From NCBI RefSeq assembly GCF_026340095.1, contig NZ_JAPEPO010000001.1:372001-436000 (forward strand): DNA of 64,000 bases, given 5' to 3'. This DNA is from Streptomyces sp. NBC_01446 (GTDB lineage: Bacteria; Actinomycetota; Actinomycetes; Streptomycetales; Streptomycetaceae). The notes beneath the pieces were generated by a model. That model did not search any database. It had not been told where the DNA came from and saw nothing but the letters and a program-made list of their open reading frames with translations. The position numbers and the translations under genes are program-made. This document shows, in pieces, positions 49,630 through 58,717 of this stretch (the stretch's first letter is position 1; each line of letters starts with the position of its first letter).

Positions 49630-50574
49630 TCAGGCGAACGGACGGTCCCCGGCGATCGCCACGCGTTCGGCGACCCGGGGGTACGGCGCGTAGTCGTTGA
49701 CGGCGTAGTGCTGGGTCGCGCGGTTGTCCCAGAAGGCGACGTCGCCCGCCTGCCAGCGGAACCGCACCTGGAACTCCGGGACGTGGGCCTGCTGGAAGAG
49801 CAGCCGGAGCAGGTGGTCGCTCTCCGGACGCTCGAGGCCGATGATCCGGGTGGTGAAGGAGGTGTTGACGAACAGCATCCGGCGTCCGGTCTCCGGGTGG
49901 CGACGCACCACAGGGTGCTGGACGGGCGGGAACTGCTCCTGGAACGGGGCAAGTTGCTCCGGCGGGTAGAAGCGCGCGAAGCCCGGAAGGAAGTCGTGGA
50001 CGGCACTCGCGCCGTCGATCCGCTCACGCACCCCGACCGGCAGGTTGTCGTACGCGGCCGCCATGTCCGCCCACATCGTGTCGCCCCCGACCGGCGGCAC
50101 CTCCCGCAGCTGCAACACGGCACCCAGGGCCGGGCGTTCACGGAAGGTGACGTCCGTGTGCCAGACGTTCTCGTAGGTGGGAACGGCGCCGGCCGACTTG
50201 TCGAAGCGGACCACGTCGTCGGCATCACCTTGGGCGAGCAGCGGATTGGTCTCCAACTCACCCCAGTTGCGGGCGAATTGACGCTGTGCGTCGGACGTCA
50301 GGTGCTGGCCGCGGAAGAAGAGCACCTTCCATTCGAGGAACGCACGGTTCAGTTCCTCCCGCACCGCGAGGGACAAGGGCCGCGAGAGGTCGAGGCCGCG
50401 GATCTCCGCTCCGATGACGCGGCCCTGCGGAACGAGTTCGAAACGCTCGTACGGCCGCTCCCGCACACCGTCCGGCAGGCGATCGAGGATGCGCGTGCCC
50501 TCGTACAGGCCGTCGGCGGGGATTCGGTGGTCGCGCAGGGCTGATACGGGGGCGACGTCATGGGTGAGCGACAT
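49630..50574 (-). CDS. TauD/TfdA-family Fe(II)/2-oxoglutarate dioxygenase
   Basis: This 314-residue dioxygenase has the iron ligands His-x-Asp in WHTDVTF (about residue 140) and a distal His in TQHYAVNDY (about residue 285). An arginine near the C-terminus (RVAERVAI) would bind 2-oxoglutarate. It may release sulphite from taurine or another sulphonate, or oxidise an aryloxyacetate. It starts at ATG 50574 with a weak ribosome site. Its neighbours give no firm clue to substrate. Confidence 0.9.
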   Translation of the reverse strand: MSLTHDVAPVSALRDHRIPADGLYEGTRILDRLPDGVRERPYERFELVPQGRVIGAEIRGLDLSRPLSLAVREELNRAFLEWKVLFFRGQHLTSDAQRQFARNWGELETNPLLAQGDADDVVRFDKSAGAVPTYENVWHTDVTFRERPALGAVLQLREVPPVGGDTMWADMAAAYDNLPVGVRERIDGASAVHDFLPGFARFYPPEQLAPFQEQFPPVQHPVVRRHPETGRRMLFVNTSFTTRIIGLERPESDHLLRLLFQQAHVPEFQVRFRWQAGDVAFWDNRATQHYAVNDYAPYPRVAERVAIAGDRPFA

Positions 50575-50964
50575 GGCGAACTCCTTCGAAGCTCAAAAGA
50601 AGGGCCGGCGGCGGACGGCGCGACGCGACGTTTCCGGGAACCGGTACGGGAATGCTCAGGCCCGAATACGCAGGCTTACGGCGGATTCAGCGACAGGAAG
50701 ACGCCGGGGGCGAACCCACCCGGCCGCGGCGGCGCAGAAAGCCGTATCCGCGGGGCGCGCACTCACCGCGGGGGCCGCTGTGCTGCGGCTCATCCTCACG
50801 GAAGTTCGAGTGCGTCTGCATGTCGGTCACCCTAACGCAGAGCCCTGCGGGCCGACACCACGCGTCCATCATGGGAGATCCGTGCCATAGGAGGGCATCG
50901 CTACGCGCACGAACGTGAGCAAGTGCTCGGCTTTGCGTTCAGTGGCTCGTGCGGCACGAGCCCG
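50575..50964. other. Intergenic, promoter region of the TauD-type gene
   Basis: About 390 bases without a credible gene apart from short frames. A minus-strand frame with MQTHSNF (from about 50821) is a possible leader peptide, but nothing supports it beyond the ATG. Confidence 0.4.
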
Positions 50965-50991
50965 CGGCCTGGCTCCCCGGGAGCCAGGCCG
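50965..50991 (-). terminator. Hairpin terminator downstream of acyl-CoA dehydrogenase
   Basis: CGGCCTGGCTCCC and its complement form a near-perfect 13-bp stem with a one-base centre, 25 bases downstream of the stop at 51016 (minus strand). Confidence 0.8.
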
Positions 50992-51015
50992 GATTCGGCA
51001 ATGGGCCGACGGGTC

Positions 51016-52179
51016 CTACAGACCCAGGTCGCGCGCGACGATCTCCTTCATGATCTCCGTGGTGCCGCCGTAGATGGTGCTGATGCGCGAGTCGAGGTAG
51101 TCGTGTGCGATGCGGTATTCGAGCATGTAGCCGTAGGCGCCGTGCAGTTGGAGGCAGCGCCCGACGATGTCGACGTAATTCTCCGTGGCCCAGAACTTCG
51201 CCGACGCGGCGTCCACGGCGCTGAGTTCGCCGCGGGAGTGCCTGGCGAGCAGATCGTCGATGTAGGCGCGGCCCACACGGGCGGTGGTGACCATGTCGGC
51301 CAGTTGGAAGCGGGTGTTCTGGAAGGAGCCGATGGACCGGCCGAACGCCTTGCGCTCCCTGACGTACTCCACGGTCCGCTCCAGCACACCTTCGATGGAA
51401 GCCAGGGCGTTGGCGGCGATCGAGATCCGCTCCTGGGGAAGCTTGCGCATCAGTGCCTTGAAGCCGGAGCCCTCCTCTCCGAGAAGGTTGGCGGCGGGCA
51501 CGCGGAGGTCCTGGAAGAACAACTCGCTGGTGTCCTGGGCGTGCAGGCCGACCTTCTCCAGGTTGCGCCCCCGCGAGAAGCCCGGCCGATCCGCCTCGAT
51601 GACCAGCAGGCTGATCCCGCCGTGGCGGTCCGGGCCGGTCCGTACGGCGGTGACGACCAGGTCGGCGTTCTGGCCGTTGGAGATGAAGACCTTGCTGCCG
51701 TTGACCACATAGTCGTCGCCGTCTCGGACGGCGGTGGTGGCGATGCCGGCCAGGTCGCTCCCGGTTCCCGGCTCGGTCATCGCGACCGCGACGATGAGCG
51801 TCCCGGCGGCGATGCCCGGCAGCCAGCGGGCCTTCTGCTCGTCGTCGGTCAGGTCGGTGAAGTAGGGCACGACGATATCGCTGGAAAGACCCACCCCGGC
51901 GAGGCCGTCCGACACGGGATGGCGGGAGAACTCCTCGCCGATCAGCGCGTTGAAGCGGAAGTCGGTGATCCCGCCGCCGCCGTACTCCTCAGGGATGTTG
52001 AAGCCGAGAATGCCGGCCCGGGCGGCCTCCTCGAAGAGTTCGCGGTCGACCTTGCCCTCGGCCCTCCACCGCTCGGCGTGCGGCGCGGCGTGCTTGTCGA
52101 CGAACGCGCGAACCGTCCCTCGCAGGAGTTCGTGGTCTTCGCCGTAGAGCGACCGTTCACCGAAGATCGCACTGGCCAT
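51016..52179 (-). CDS. Acyl-CoA dehydrogenase, LCAD/IVD-like
   Basis: This 387-residue flavoenzyme has AVAMTEPGTGSDLAGI and KVFISNGQNADLVV, the FAD-binding segments. The C-terminal stretch is IYGGTTEIMKEI, with Gly where short-chain members have the catalytic Glu (EGT), so the base must be elsewhere, as in long-chain and isovaleryl-CoA enzymes. It follows the aldehyde dehydrogenase gene on the minus strand (153-base gap) and is likely part of the rubber-degradation set, acting on isoprenoid acyl-CoA. Confidence 0.88.
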   Translation of the reverse strand: MASAIFGERSLYGEDHELLRGTVRAFVDKHAAPHAERWRAEGKVDRELFEEAARAGILGFNIPEEYGGGGITDFRFNALIGEEFSRHPVSDGLAGVGLSSDIVVPYFTDLTDDEQKARWLPGIAAGTLIVAVAMTEPGTGSDLAGIATTAVRDGDDYVVNGSKVFISNGQNADLVVTAVRTGPDRHGGISLLVIEADRPGFSRGRNLEKVGLHAQDTSELFFQDLRVPAANLLGEEGSGFKALMRKLPQERISIAANALASIEGVLERTVEYVRERKAFGRSIGSFQNTRFQLADMVTTARVGRAYIDDLLARHSRGELSAVDAASAKFWATENYVDIVGRCLQLHGAYGYMLEYRIAHDYLDSRISTIYGGTTEIMKEIVARDLGL

Positions 52180-52332
52180 CAGGACTCCGATCTGAACTGA
52201 ACTCGTGCATGCGGCACGAAGAGAGCAGGGGAACGAGGACGGAAGAAGGAATGGGTGAGGAGAACGGTCAACGGGTCGGAACGAGCACGGGCTTCAGCGC
52301 CGGGCCGGCCCCCACGGGCGACGTGTCGCCGC

Positions 52333-54069
52333 TCATCGCACACCGAGCCGACGCAGCAGGGCCAGCTGTCCGTTGGTGCGGCGAACGAAGCGCTCCACGC
52401 CGCTCTGCCCGGGCTTCGGCGGTCCGAGCGGCAGGAGCCGCTGTGTGGCGATCGTCTGACTCTCGGTGTACTTGCGGATTCCCTCGGCCCCGTGGCGCCT
52501 GCCGAGTCCGCTCTCGCCCATGCCGCCCATCCCGGCCTCGATGCTGCCGGCCGCCGCCGCGGCACCGTCGTTGACGTTGACCGACCCGGCGCGGATCCGC
52601 ACCGCCATCCGGCCGGCTTCGCGGGAGTCCTTCGACCAGATCGACGCCGACAGTCCGTAGGCTCCTTGGTTGGCCAGGTCCACAGCCTCACTGTCCGCTC
52701 CGTAGGCGTAGAGGGAGAGCACCGGGCCGAACGTCTCCTCGTCGCACACGGCCATCCCGTGCGTGACGCCTTCGAGGACGGTCGGTTCGTAGAAGAGCGG
52801 GCCGATGTCGGGACGGGCCCGGCCACCCACGAGTACGGTCGCCCCCTCGGCCACCGCACCGTCGACATGTGCCTCGACGGCCGCGAGCTGCGCCGCCGAC
52901 GTCAGTGACCCGACGTTCACCGCGTAGTCGTAGGACCGCCCGAGCCGAAGCGCCCGCGTCGCCCGGACGAGCTCGGCGCGGAAGGCTTCGTAGACCTTCT
53001 CGTGCACATAGACGCGTTCGATATGGATGCACATCTGCCCGGTGTTGGCGAAGGCCGCCACCACCGTGCCGGTCGCCGCGGCGGCCACGTCTGCGTCCTC
53101 ACGCACGATCAGCGGGTTCTTGCCGCCGAGTTCGAGGGAGGCGCCGACCAGTCGCCGCGCGGCACGCTCCGCGACGGTGCGTCCTGTGGCGGTCGACCCG
53201 GTGAAGCAGACGAAGTCGACGGCGTCGACCAGGGCGGTCCCCACCTCGGCCCCGGGACCGGCCACGATCCGCCACAGACCGGTCGGCAGCCCGGCCTCCG
53301 CCATCAGGGCACGAGTCCACAACATGGTCAACGCGGTCTGGGAATCCGCCTTGGAGACCACGGCGTTGCCGGCCATCAGGGCCGGCAGCACATCGCCGAC
53401 ACCGAGGTAGAGGGGGTAGTTCCACGGAGAGATGACGCCGACGACACCCTTCGGCACCCGCACCTCCTTGACCTTCGTCAGGCCGGGCACCATCCCGCGC
53501 ACGTGGTGGGGGGCCAGGTAGTGCCGGGCACGCCGCGCGTAGTGTCTGGCGATCGCCGCGACCTGGGCCACCTCCTGCCAGGCGTGATACCGCGCCTTGC
53601 CCGTCTCCCACTGGATCAGATCGATCACCTGGTCCTGCCGTTCCAACAGCAGGTCGTGGAAGGCGAGCACCACATCGCCGCGGCGCCTCAGCGGCGTCCC
53701 CGCCCACTCCGGCTGCTCCGCCCGGGCACCGGCCACCGCCGCCGAGACGTCCTCCGGGGCGCACGCGGGAACGGCCGCGATCGGCGTCAGGTCGAACGGT
53801 GCGACCGCGGTCACGGGCTCGGCACTGCCGGGCCCGCGTCGCGACACGTCCCGGCGCACCCACGCGCACCACTGCGTGATCAACTCGTCCGTCACCCACG
53901 CGGGTCGAGAGCTCGTCGTCACAGGACTGGGAGGCGCGGGGCTGTTGGGCACGGGCCTGTCAGGCGCTGCACCGTCGGGCGTTGAGCTGTCAGGCGCCGG
54001 ACCGTCAGGGGTTGAGCTGTCAGGCGCCGGACCGTCAGGCGCGGGGATCTGGTCCTGCTCCGTGGTCAT
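52333..54069 (-). CDS. Aldehyde dehydrogenase (succinate-semialdehyde dehydrogenase-like) with Pro/Ser repeat tail
   Basis: This 578-residue NAD(P)-dependent aldehyde dehydrogenase has the active-site Cys in NTGQMCIHIERVYVH, the catalytic Glu in ASLELGGKNPL and the cofactor segment VVGVISPWNYPLYL. Residues 10-50 are a Pro/Asp/Ser-rich tail encoded by two exact 30-base repeats. It is divergent from lcp and shares its intergenic operator. Lcp releases aldehydes with keto ends, and this enzyme would oxidise them to acids. Confidence 0.9.
   Translation of the reverse strand: MTTEQDQIPAPDGPAPDSSTPDGPAPDSSTPDGAAPDRPVPNSPAPPSPVTTSSRPAWVTDELITQWCAWVRRDVSRRGPGSAEPVTAVAPFDLTPIAAVPACAPEDVSAAVAGARAEQPEWAGTPLRRRGDVVLAFHDLLLERQDQVIDLIQWETGKARYHAWQEVAQVAAIARHYARRARHYLAPHHVRGMVPGLTKVKEVRVPKGVVGVISPWNYPLYLGVGDVLPALMAGNAVVSKADSQTALTMLWTRALMAEAGLPTGLWRIVAGPGAEVGTALVDAVDFVCFTGSTATGRTVAERAARRLVGASLELGGKNPLIVREDADVAAAATGTVVAAFANTGQMCIHIERVYVHEKVYEAFRAELVRATRALRLGRSYDYAVNVGSLTSAAQLAAVEAHVDGAVAEGATVLVGGRARPDIGPLFYEPTVLEGVTHGMAVCDEETFGPVLSLYAYGADSEAVDLANQGAYGLSASIWSKDSREAGRMAVRIRAGSVNVNDGAAAAAGSIEAGMGGMGESGLGRRHGAEGIRKYTESQTIATQRLLPLGPPKPGQSGVERFVRRTNGQLALLRRLGVR
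53971..54040. repeat. 30-bp tandem repeat in the aldehyde dehydrogenase tail
   Basis: Units at 53971-54000 and 54001-54030 (one or two changes) plus 10 bases of a third. They encode the repeated PDSSTPDGPA segment of the N-terminus. Confidence 0.8.
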
Positions 54070-54219
54070 GCGGGCTCCTCGGTCGTACGGGACTGGTTCG
54101 AGCCGGAATGCCGTGGCCCTGCGTCCGGTTCCCCCGGTGCGGATCCGGTGGGCCGGGGCCTGAGCCGGCGACGGCTCGTCGGTCACGTCGATGCCCTTGT
54201 CGACGGCAGCGCACCTCGC

Positions 54220-54240
54220 TATGTTAATCAGAAATCACAT
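54220..54240. promoter_or_regulatory. Operator-like motif between aldehyde dehydrogenase and lcp genes
   Basis: On the minus strand it reads ATGTGATTTCTGATTAACAT plus A, 17 of 21 identical to 56993-57013 (plus strand). It has an imperfect dyad (ATGTGATT and ATTAACAT) and lies in the divergent region. Confidence 0.7.
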
Positions 54241-54334
54241 CCTGGAACAAGCTCTGAACCGTGCCGGCAACGCCAACTCCGCGTCACACAGAGCGAGATG
54301 GGCCGCACGTCCTACCAGGAAGGCGAGCAAGTCA

Positions 54335-55543
54335 ATGCACAATCTCAGCCGCAGAAGAGTCCTGTCCCTCGGTGCCGCGCTGGGCCTCGTAAGCGCGACG
54401 AGCACCGCCAATGCGTGGGCGTGGTCGCCGACGGGCTCGGTCGCCGGAACGGGCACGGGCACCGATCCGGAATACGTGTGGGACGACGAGGTGGACCAGC
54501 TGGTGGCCTCGCTCATCGACAATGGCCAGGTTCCGGCGGTCAACACCGCGATGGCGTCGTGGGTGAACAACAACGACCCGCTGCCCAGTGGCCTGCCGGC
54601 CGACCTCACCGCATACCTGCAGAGGGTCAACAAACTTCCCTCCTGGGCGGACCCCGCCAAGCTGGCTCGCGCCGCCGACTTCAACCGGCGCAAGGACACG
54701 TACCTGTTTCTTCTGTACGGGCTCGGCAGCGGGATCATGAGCACTGTGATCCCGCGGGAGGCCAGGAGCGTCTACTGGTCCGCGGGCGGCGCCAACATGC
54801 AGGACCGCGCGGCGAAGACGTTCACGTTCGGCTACGACCTGGCCCAGCTGAAGGGCTTCGAGCCGACGGGCCAGTTCGTGGTCACGGCCAACAAGACGCG
54901 TGTGGTGCACGCCGCGGTGCGTCACCTGCTGCCGCAGTCGCCCCATTGGACAGCGGTCACGGACGAGCGCATCCCGATCAGCAACGCCGACATCCTGGTC
55001 ACCTTCCACAGCCTGGGCACCTTCGTGCGCAGGAAGCTGCTCGACTGGAAGGTCCCGTTCTCGGCCGAGGACCAGGACGCCTTCCTGCACAGTTGGCAGG
55101 TCGCCCTGCACCTGCTCGGCGTGCGGGACGAGTACATCCCCAAGTCGTGGGCCGACGCGGAAGCACAGTCGGGGCAGGTCCTCACACCGATCCTCGCCCC
55201 GACGACCGAGGGCATCGAACTGGCCGAGGACCTGCTCGGGTTGACCGCACAGGTCGACCTGGGCGTCACGCGCGGTTTCCTCAACGAGTTCGTACGCTAC
55301 GTCCTCAGCGACGAGATCGGCGACTGGCTGGGACTGAAGCGCGACTACGCCTCGGCGGCACTGATCCGCACGGCGTGGCCGGCCTTCATCCTGTTCCGCG
55401 AGGGGCTGTCGCCCGTCGCGCCCGGCGCCTTCTACGTCTTCGACCAGTTCGTACGCGCCTTGGCCATGCTGTTCCTCAACAAGGGCGCCTCGGGGACGAC
55501 CACCCCCATCGTGATCCCGACCGGGAACAGAGCGGCCTCCTGA
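54335..55543 (+). CDS. lcp: Latex clearing protein (rubber oxygenase, DUF2236), Tat-secreted
   Basis: This 402-residue protein starts with a twin-arginine signal (NLSRRRVLSLGAALGL, with an Ala-Asn-Ala cleavage region at about 25-27). The DUF2236 body has VVHAAVRHLLPQSPHW and LVTFHSLGTF. The residues shown essential in the Streptomyces K30 enzyme (Glu148, Arg164, Lys167, Thr168, proximal haem His198) all align with Glu142, Arg158, Lys161, Thr162 and His192, at a constant offset of 6. Lcp is a b-type haem dioxygenase that cleaves the double bonds of cis-polyisoprene outside the cell, yielding oligo-isoprenoids with aldehyde and ketone ends. It is followed by a hairpin terminator. Confidence 0.88.
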   Translation: MHNLSRRRVLSLGAALGLVSATSTANAWAWSPTGSVAGTGTGTDPEYVWDDEVDQLVASLIDNGQVPAVNTAMASWVNNNDPLPSGLPADLTAYLQRVNKLPSWADPAKLARAADFNRRKDTYLFLLYGLGSGIMSTVIPREARSVYWSAGGANMQDRAAKTFTFGYDLAQLKGFEPTGQFVVTANKTRVVHAAVRHLLPQSPHWTAVTDERIPISNADILVTFHSLGTFVRRKLLDWKVPFSAEDQDAFLHSWQVALHLLGVRDEYIPKSWADAEAQSGQVLTPILAPTTEGIELAEDLLGLTAQVDLGVTRGFLNEFVRYVLSDEIGDWLGLKRDYASAALIRTAWPAFILFREGLSPVAPGAFYVFDQFVRALAMLFLNKGASGTTTPIVIPTGNRAAS

Positions 55544-55566
55544 GGACCGGAGCCGATCGCGCGCAG

Positions 55567-55600
55567 GCCCGTCCCACGGCACACCTGCCGCAGGACGGGC
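55567..55600 (+). terminator. Hairpin terminator of lcp
   Basis: GCCCGTCC and GGACGGGC enclose an inner CGGCA-CACC-TGCCG stem; 24 bases after the lcp stop. Confidence 0.85.
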
Positions 55601-55629
55601 ATCCGCCCGCTCTCCGCCCAGACACCCCG

Positions 55630-55729
55630 GCTCTGCTCAGAGACCCAGGCTGGCCCCGAGACCCAGGGCTCCGCTCATCGACCCAGGCTCGGCCCCGAGG
55701 CCCGGGCTTCTGCTCAGAGACCCAGGGCG
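55630..55729. repeat. 38-bp tandem repeats at the 3' end of the tandem TetR gene
   Basis: Copies at 55630-55667 and 55668-55705 and a partial one at 55706-55729, with pairwise agreement of about 80 percent. The last copy contains the TetR stop, so the gene's 3' end has been repeated downstream of it. Confidence 0.75.
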
Positions 55730-56877
55730 CCCGCGACCAGGCTGGTCACGGCGGCCCGGTGGTCAGGGCTGTCCTGCCACCGCAGTCTCCGCCCGGCCTC
55801 GACCACCACGCCGAACCCGGCGTGCACCAGCACCCGGGCCTGACGCGGGTCCAGCTCCGGACGCGCCCCTCGCAACTGCTGCTCCCAGACGGCGATGTGC
55901 TCACGCTGCGCGAGGACCAAGGGGCGCTGCAGGTCGGCCGGCAGGCCGACGAACTCTGCTTCGGCGACGCTCGTGAGAGCGGTGTGCTCGAAGCTGTAGG
56001 CCACGTACGTCGCCGCCAGCGCCGCGACGGCGTCACGCGGATCGGCCACCTTCTGCAGGCTCCGGTCCACCGCCTGAGCCAGCAGCCCCGCCGCCTGCAG
56101 GCATGCCGCCGCCAGGATGTCGACCTTGCCCGGGTAGTGGCGGTACAGCGCGGACGGGGCCAGCCCCACCGCCTGTGCGATCTGGCCGTTCGTGACGTTG
56201 GCGAACCCGTCCCGGGCGAACAGCGGGACGGCGGCCGCGAGGATCTCCGCGCGTCGTGAGCGCGGCACTGGCAGGACCGGCAGCTCGACGGAGCGCCTGC
56301 TCCCCACGGCCGGTACGGGGTCGGTCGCGATCACGCGCAGGGCGCACGCCGACAGCAGTTCCTCGACCCGCCGTTGAGCGATGGAGGTGCGATGCATCGT
56401 GATGGACCCGATCGCGCCGAGCGCCGCCGCGACCCGCAACTGCTCATCGGACCGCGGTTCCTCGCGCCGCACTGCCTCGGTGACCCGCCCGACGACGTAC
56501 GCGAACTTCGCCCTGAGGAGCCGGCGATCCTCGCGGTCGAGGTACCTGGCCTCCCATCGGTACACGCCGCCCGACGCGCGATGCGCGAGGGTGACCCGGA
56601 TGAGGGCGGTGAGCACGTCTGCCGGGGTCGCCTCGGGCGGCATCTCGACGAGCGCGCCGACGAGCCGGTCCACCATGGCGTGCGCGCACTCGGCGAACAG
56701 TGCGTACTTGTTCGGGAAGTGCCGGTACAGGGCCGTGGCGGTGATGCCCACACCGGCGGCGATCTCCTCCATGGACGCCGCGTGGTAGCCGCGCTCGCTG
56801 AAGAGCCGGCCTGCCGCCTCGACGATGAGCTGCCTGCGGTTGCGGGGGCGAGTGGCCGCGCTCGGCTCGGTGGTCAT
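55714..56877 (-). CDS. Tandem TetR-family regulator of the rubber cluster
   Basis: This 387-residue protein consists of two complete TetR units. HTH 1 is at about 35-55 (EIAAGVGITATALYRHFPNKY) and HTH 2 at about 233-253 (QIAQAVGLAPSALYRHYPGK). Each is followed by a helical ligand region. A single polypeptide could act as a built-in dimer. ATG 56877 is taken. It diverges from the acyl-CoA ligase gene; the shared 21-bp motif in both promoter regions suggests it controls lcp, aldehyde dehydrogenase, ligase and itself. Confidence 0.88.
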   Translation of the reverse strand: MTTEPSAATRPRNRRQLIVEAAGRLFSERGYHAASMEEIAAGVGITATALYRHFPNKYALFAECAHAMVDRLVGALVEMPPEATPADVLTALIRVTLAHRASGGVYRWEARYLDREDRRLLRAKFAYVVGRVTEAVRREEPRSDEQLRVAAALGAIGSITMHRTSIAQRRVEELLSACALRVIATDPVPAVGSRRSVELPVLPVPRSRRAEILAAAVPLFARDGFANVTNGQIAQAVGLAPSALYRHYPGKVDILAAACLQAAGLLAQAVDRSLQKVADPRDAVAALAATYVAYSFEHTALTSVAEAEFVGLPADLQRPLVLAQREHIAVWEQQLRGARPELDPRQARVLVHAGFGVVVEAGRRLRWQDSPDHRAAVTSLVAGALGL

Positions 56878-56992
56878 GAACGCACACACGCATGCGGAGA
56901 CGGGGCCATACGGCCCAGTCAATCACACGTCGGGCAGGTGCTGGGGCGACCCGAGTGCGGACCGTGCGACATGCGGTCCCGAGACGCCACCT

Positions 56993-57013
56993 ATGTGATT
57001 TTCCATTAACAAA
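56993..57013. promoter_or_regulatory. Operator-like motif between tandem TetR and acyl-CoA ligase genes
   Basis: ATGTGATTTTCCATTAACAA plus A; 17 of 21 bases match 54220-54240 on the other strand. It lies in the divergent intergenic region, about 90 bases before the ligase start. Confidence 0.7.
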
Positions 57014-57100
57014 ATGCGTCGCGACGCTTCTCGAACCGCGGCATTGGACGGCACAATGCCGCAGCGGCCACCGATCGATACGACACCCGAGGAGTCACCC

Positions 57101-58684
57101 ATGTCGACCGACACGGCGCCCGCCTGGTCCTTCCGGCACCACTGGATGTCCCAGGCGGCCACCCACGCGATGATGCGACCCGACAAGCCCGCGCTGCGCC
57201 ATCTCGGAAAGACCACGACCTGGGCGCAGTTGTCGCGGCGTTCGCTGCAACTGGCCGCCGCACTCGCCGACCGAGGCGTCGCCGCGGGTGACCGCGTGGC
57301 CATGCTCACGCTGAACCATCCGTGGTTCGTGGAAAGCGTGTTCGCGGCGAACAGCCTGGGGGCCATGGCCGTGCCGCTCAGTTTCCGGCTCGCGCCGCTG
57401 GAACTCGACTACATCCTGACCGACTGCGCTCCGTCGGCGATCGTCGTCGACGCACATCTCCTGCCGCTGCTCCAGGCCGTGCCGAACGCCACGTCGATCG
57501 GCACGGTCGTCGTCATCGGCGAATCGGGCGAGGCCCAGGCCGAAGGCCGCACCGCGTACGAGGAGTTCCTGTCGGCGCACGAGCCGATGGAACTGCCCGA
57601 CATCAGCGAGGAGTCCACCGCGCTGATCATGTACACCTCGGGCACCACCGGCCGGCCGAAGGGGGTGATGCTGTCCCACCGCAACATGCAGGTGCAGGCG
57701 ATCACGTGCATCCGCGCGATGGAGATGTTCGACGACTCCGATGTCGGTTTCCTGACGGCGCCCTTCTTCCACATCGCGGGTCTGGGTTCGATCGTGGCGA
57801 ACTTCGTGGTCGGAAGCACGGTCGTGATCCATCCGCTGGGCGCGTTCGACCCGCGGGCGGTGCTCGACGCCTATGAACGCGAAGGCGCCACCGTCGTGTT
57901 CAACGTTCCGCAGCAGTGGGACCTGATCTGCGCCCAGCCCGACATCGACAAGCGTGACCTGAAGCTGCGGATCATCAGCTGGGGTGCCGCCCCCGCGAGC
58001 CATGCGACCCTGCGCGCCATGGGCGAGAAGTTTCCCGCCGCGCTCAACGTGGCGGTGTTCGGCCAGACGGAGACCTCGCCGATCACCTGCGTGCTCCGCG
58101 GTGAGGATGCGCTGCGCAAGCTCGGCTCGGTCGGTCGGCCGATCCCGGGCATCCAGTACCGCATCGTCGACGCGGACATGAACGACGTCGCCGTCGGCGA
58201 GGTCGGTGAGATCGTCTACCGCGGGCCCACGGTGACGCAGGGGTACTGGAGGAAGCCGCAGGAGACCGCGGAGGCTTTCGACGGAGGGTGGTTCCACTCC
58301 GGTGACCTGGTCAAGCGGGACGACGAGGGCTTCGTCTGGGTGGTCGACCGCAAGAAGGACATGATCATCAGTGGCGGCGAGAACATCTACTGCGCCGAGC
58401 TGGAGAACGCCGTCGCCGCGCACCCTTCCGTACGGGAGGTCGCCGTGATCGGCAGGTCCGACGAGCGCTGGGGCCAGGTGCCGGTCGCCTACGTCACCGT
58501 CACCCCGGGAGCCGGACTGTCGCTGCGCGAGCTGACGGAGTTCCTCGAAGGAAAGCTCGCGTCTTTCAAGTGGCCGAAGGACCTCGTGCTGGTTGCCGAG
58601 CTTCCCCGTAACGCGGGCGGCAAGGTGGTCAAGTCCTTGCTCCGCACCCGGGACGCGGAAGAGGCCGGCGTCAGTGAACGGTGA
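57101..58684 (+). CDS. Acyl-CoA synthetase (AMP-forming ligase)
   Basis: This 527-residue adenylate-forming enzyme has the P-loop-like TSGTTGRPKGVMLSH (about 178-192), the FGQTETSP segment, the hinge region GDLVKRDDEGFVWVVDRKKD and the C-terminal Lys in NAGGKVVK. It activates a carboxylic acid with ATP and CoA. It starts at ATG 57101 with GAGGAG 8 bases upstream. It is divergent from the tandem TetR gene. In context it should ligate CoA to the acids made from Lcp cleavage products. Confidence 0.9.
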   Translation: MSTDTAPAWSFRHHWMSQAATHAMMRPDKPALRHLGKTTTWAQLSRRSLQLAAALADRGVAAGDRVAMLTLNHPWFVESVFAANSLGAMAVPLSFRLAPLELDYILTDCAPSAIVVDAHLLPLLQAVPNATSIGTVVVIGESGEAQAEGRTAYEEFLSAHEPMELPDISEESTALIMYTSGTTGRPKGVMLSHRNMQVQAITCIRAMEMFDDSDVGFLTAPFFHIAGLGSIVANFVVGSTVVIHPLGAFDPRAVLDAYEREGATVVFNVPQQWDLICAQPDIDKRDLKLRIISWGAAPASHATLRAMGEKFPAALNVAVFGQTETSPITCVLRGEDALRKLGSVGRPIPGIQYRIVDADMNDVAVGEVGEIVYRGPTVTQGYWRKPQETAEAFDGGWFHSGDLVKRDDEGFVWVVDRKKDMIISGGENIYCAELENAVAAHPSVREVAVIGRSDERWGQVPVAYVTVTPGAGLSLRELTEFLEGKLASFKWPKDLVLVAELPRNAGGKVVKSLLRTRDAEEAGVSER

Positions 58685-58717
58685 TCGATTTCGCGTGACG
58701 TGACCTCGCACGGGTGA

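Noticed and set aside
50687..50872. Possible leader peptide (MQTHSNF...) upstream of the TauD-type gene
   Set aside because: No clustered Cys, Met or other regulatory codons, no hairpin pair and no good ribosome site were seen.
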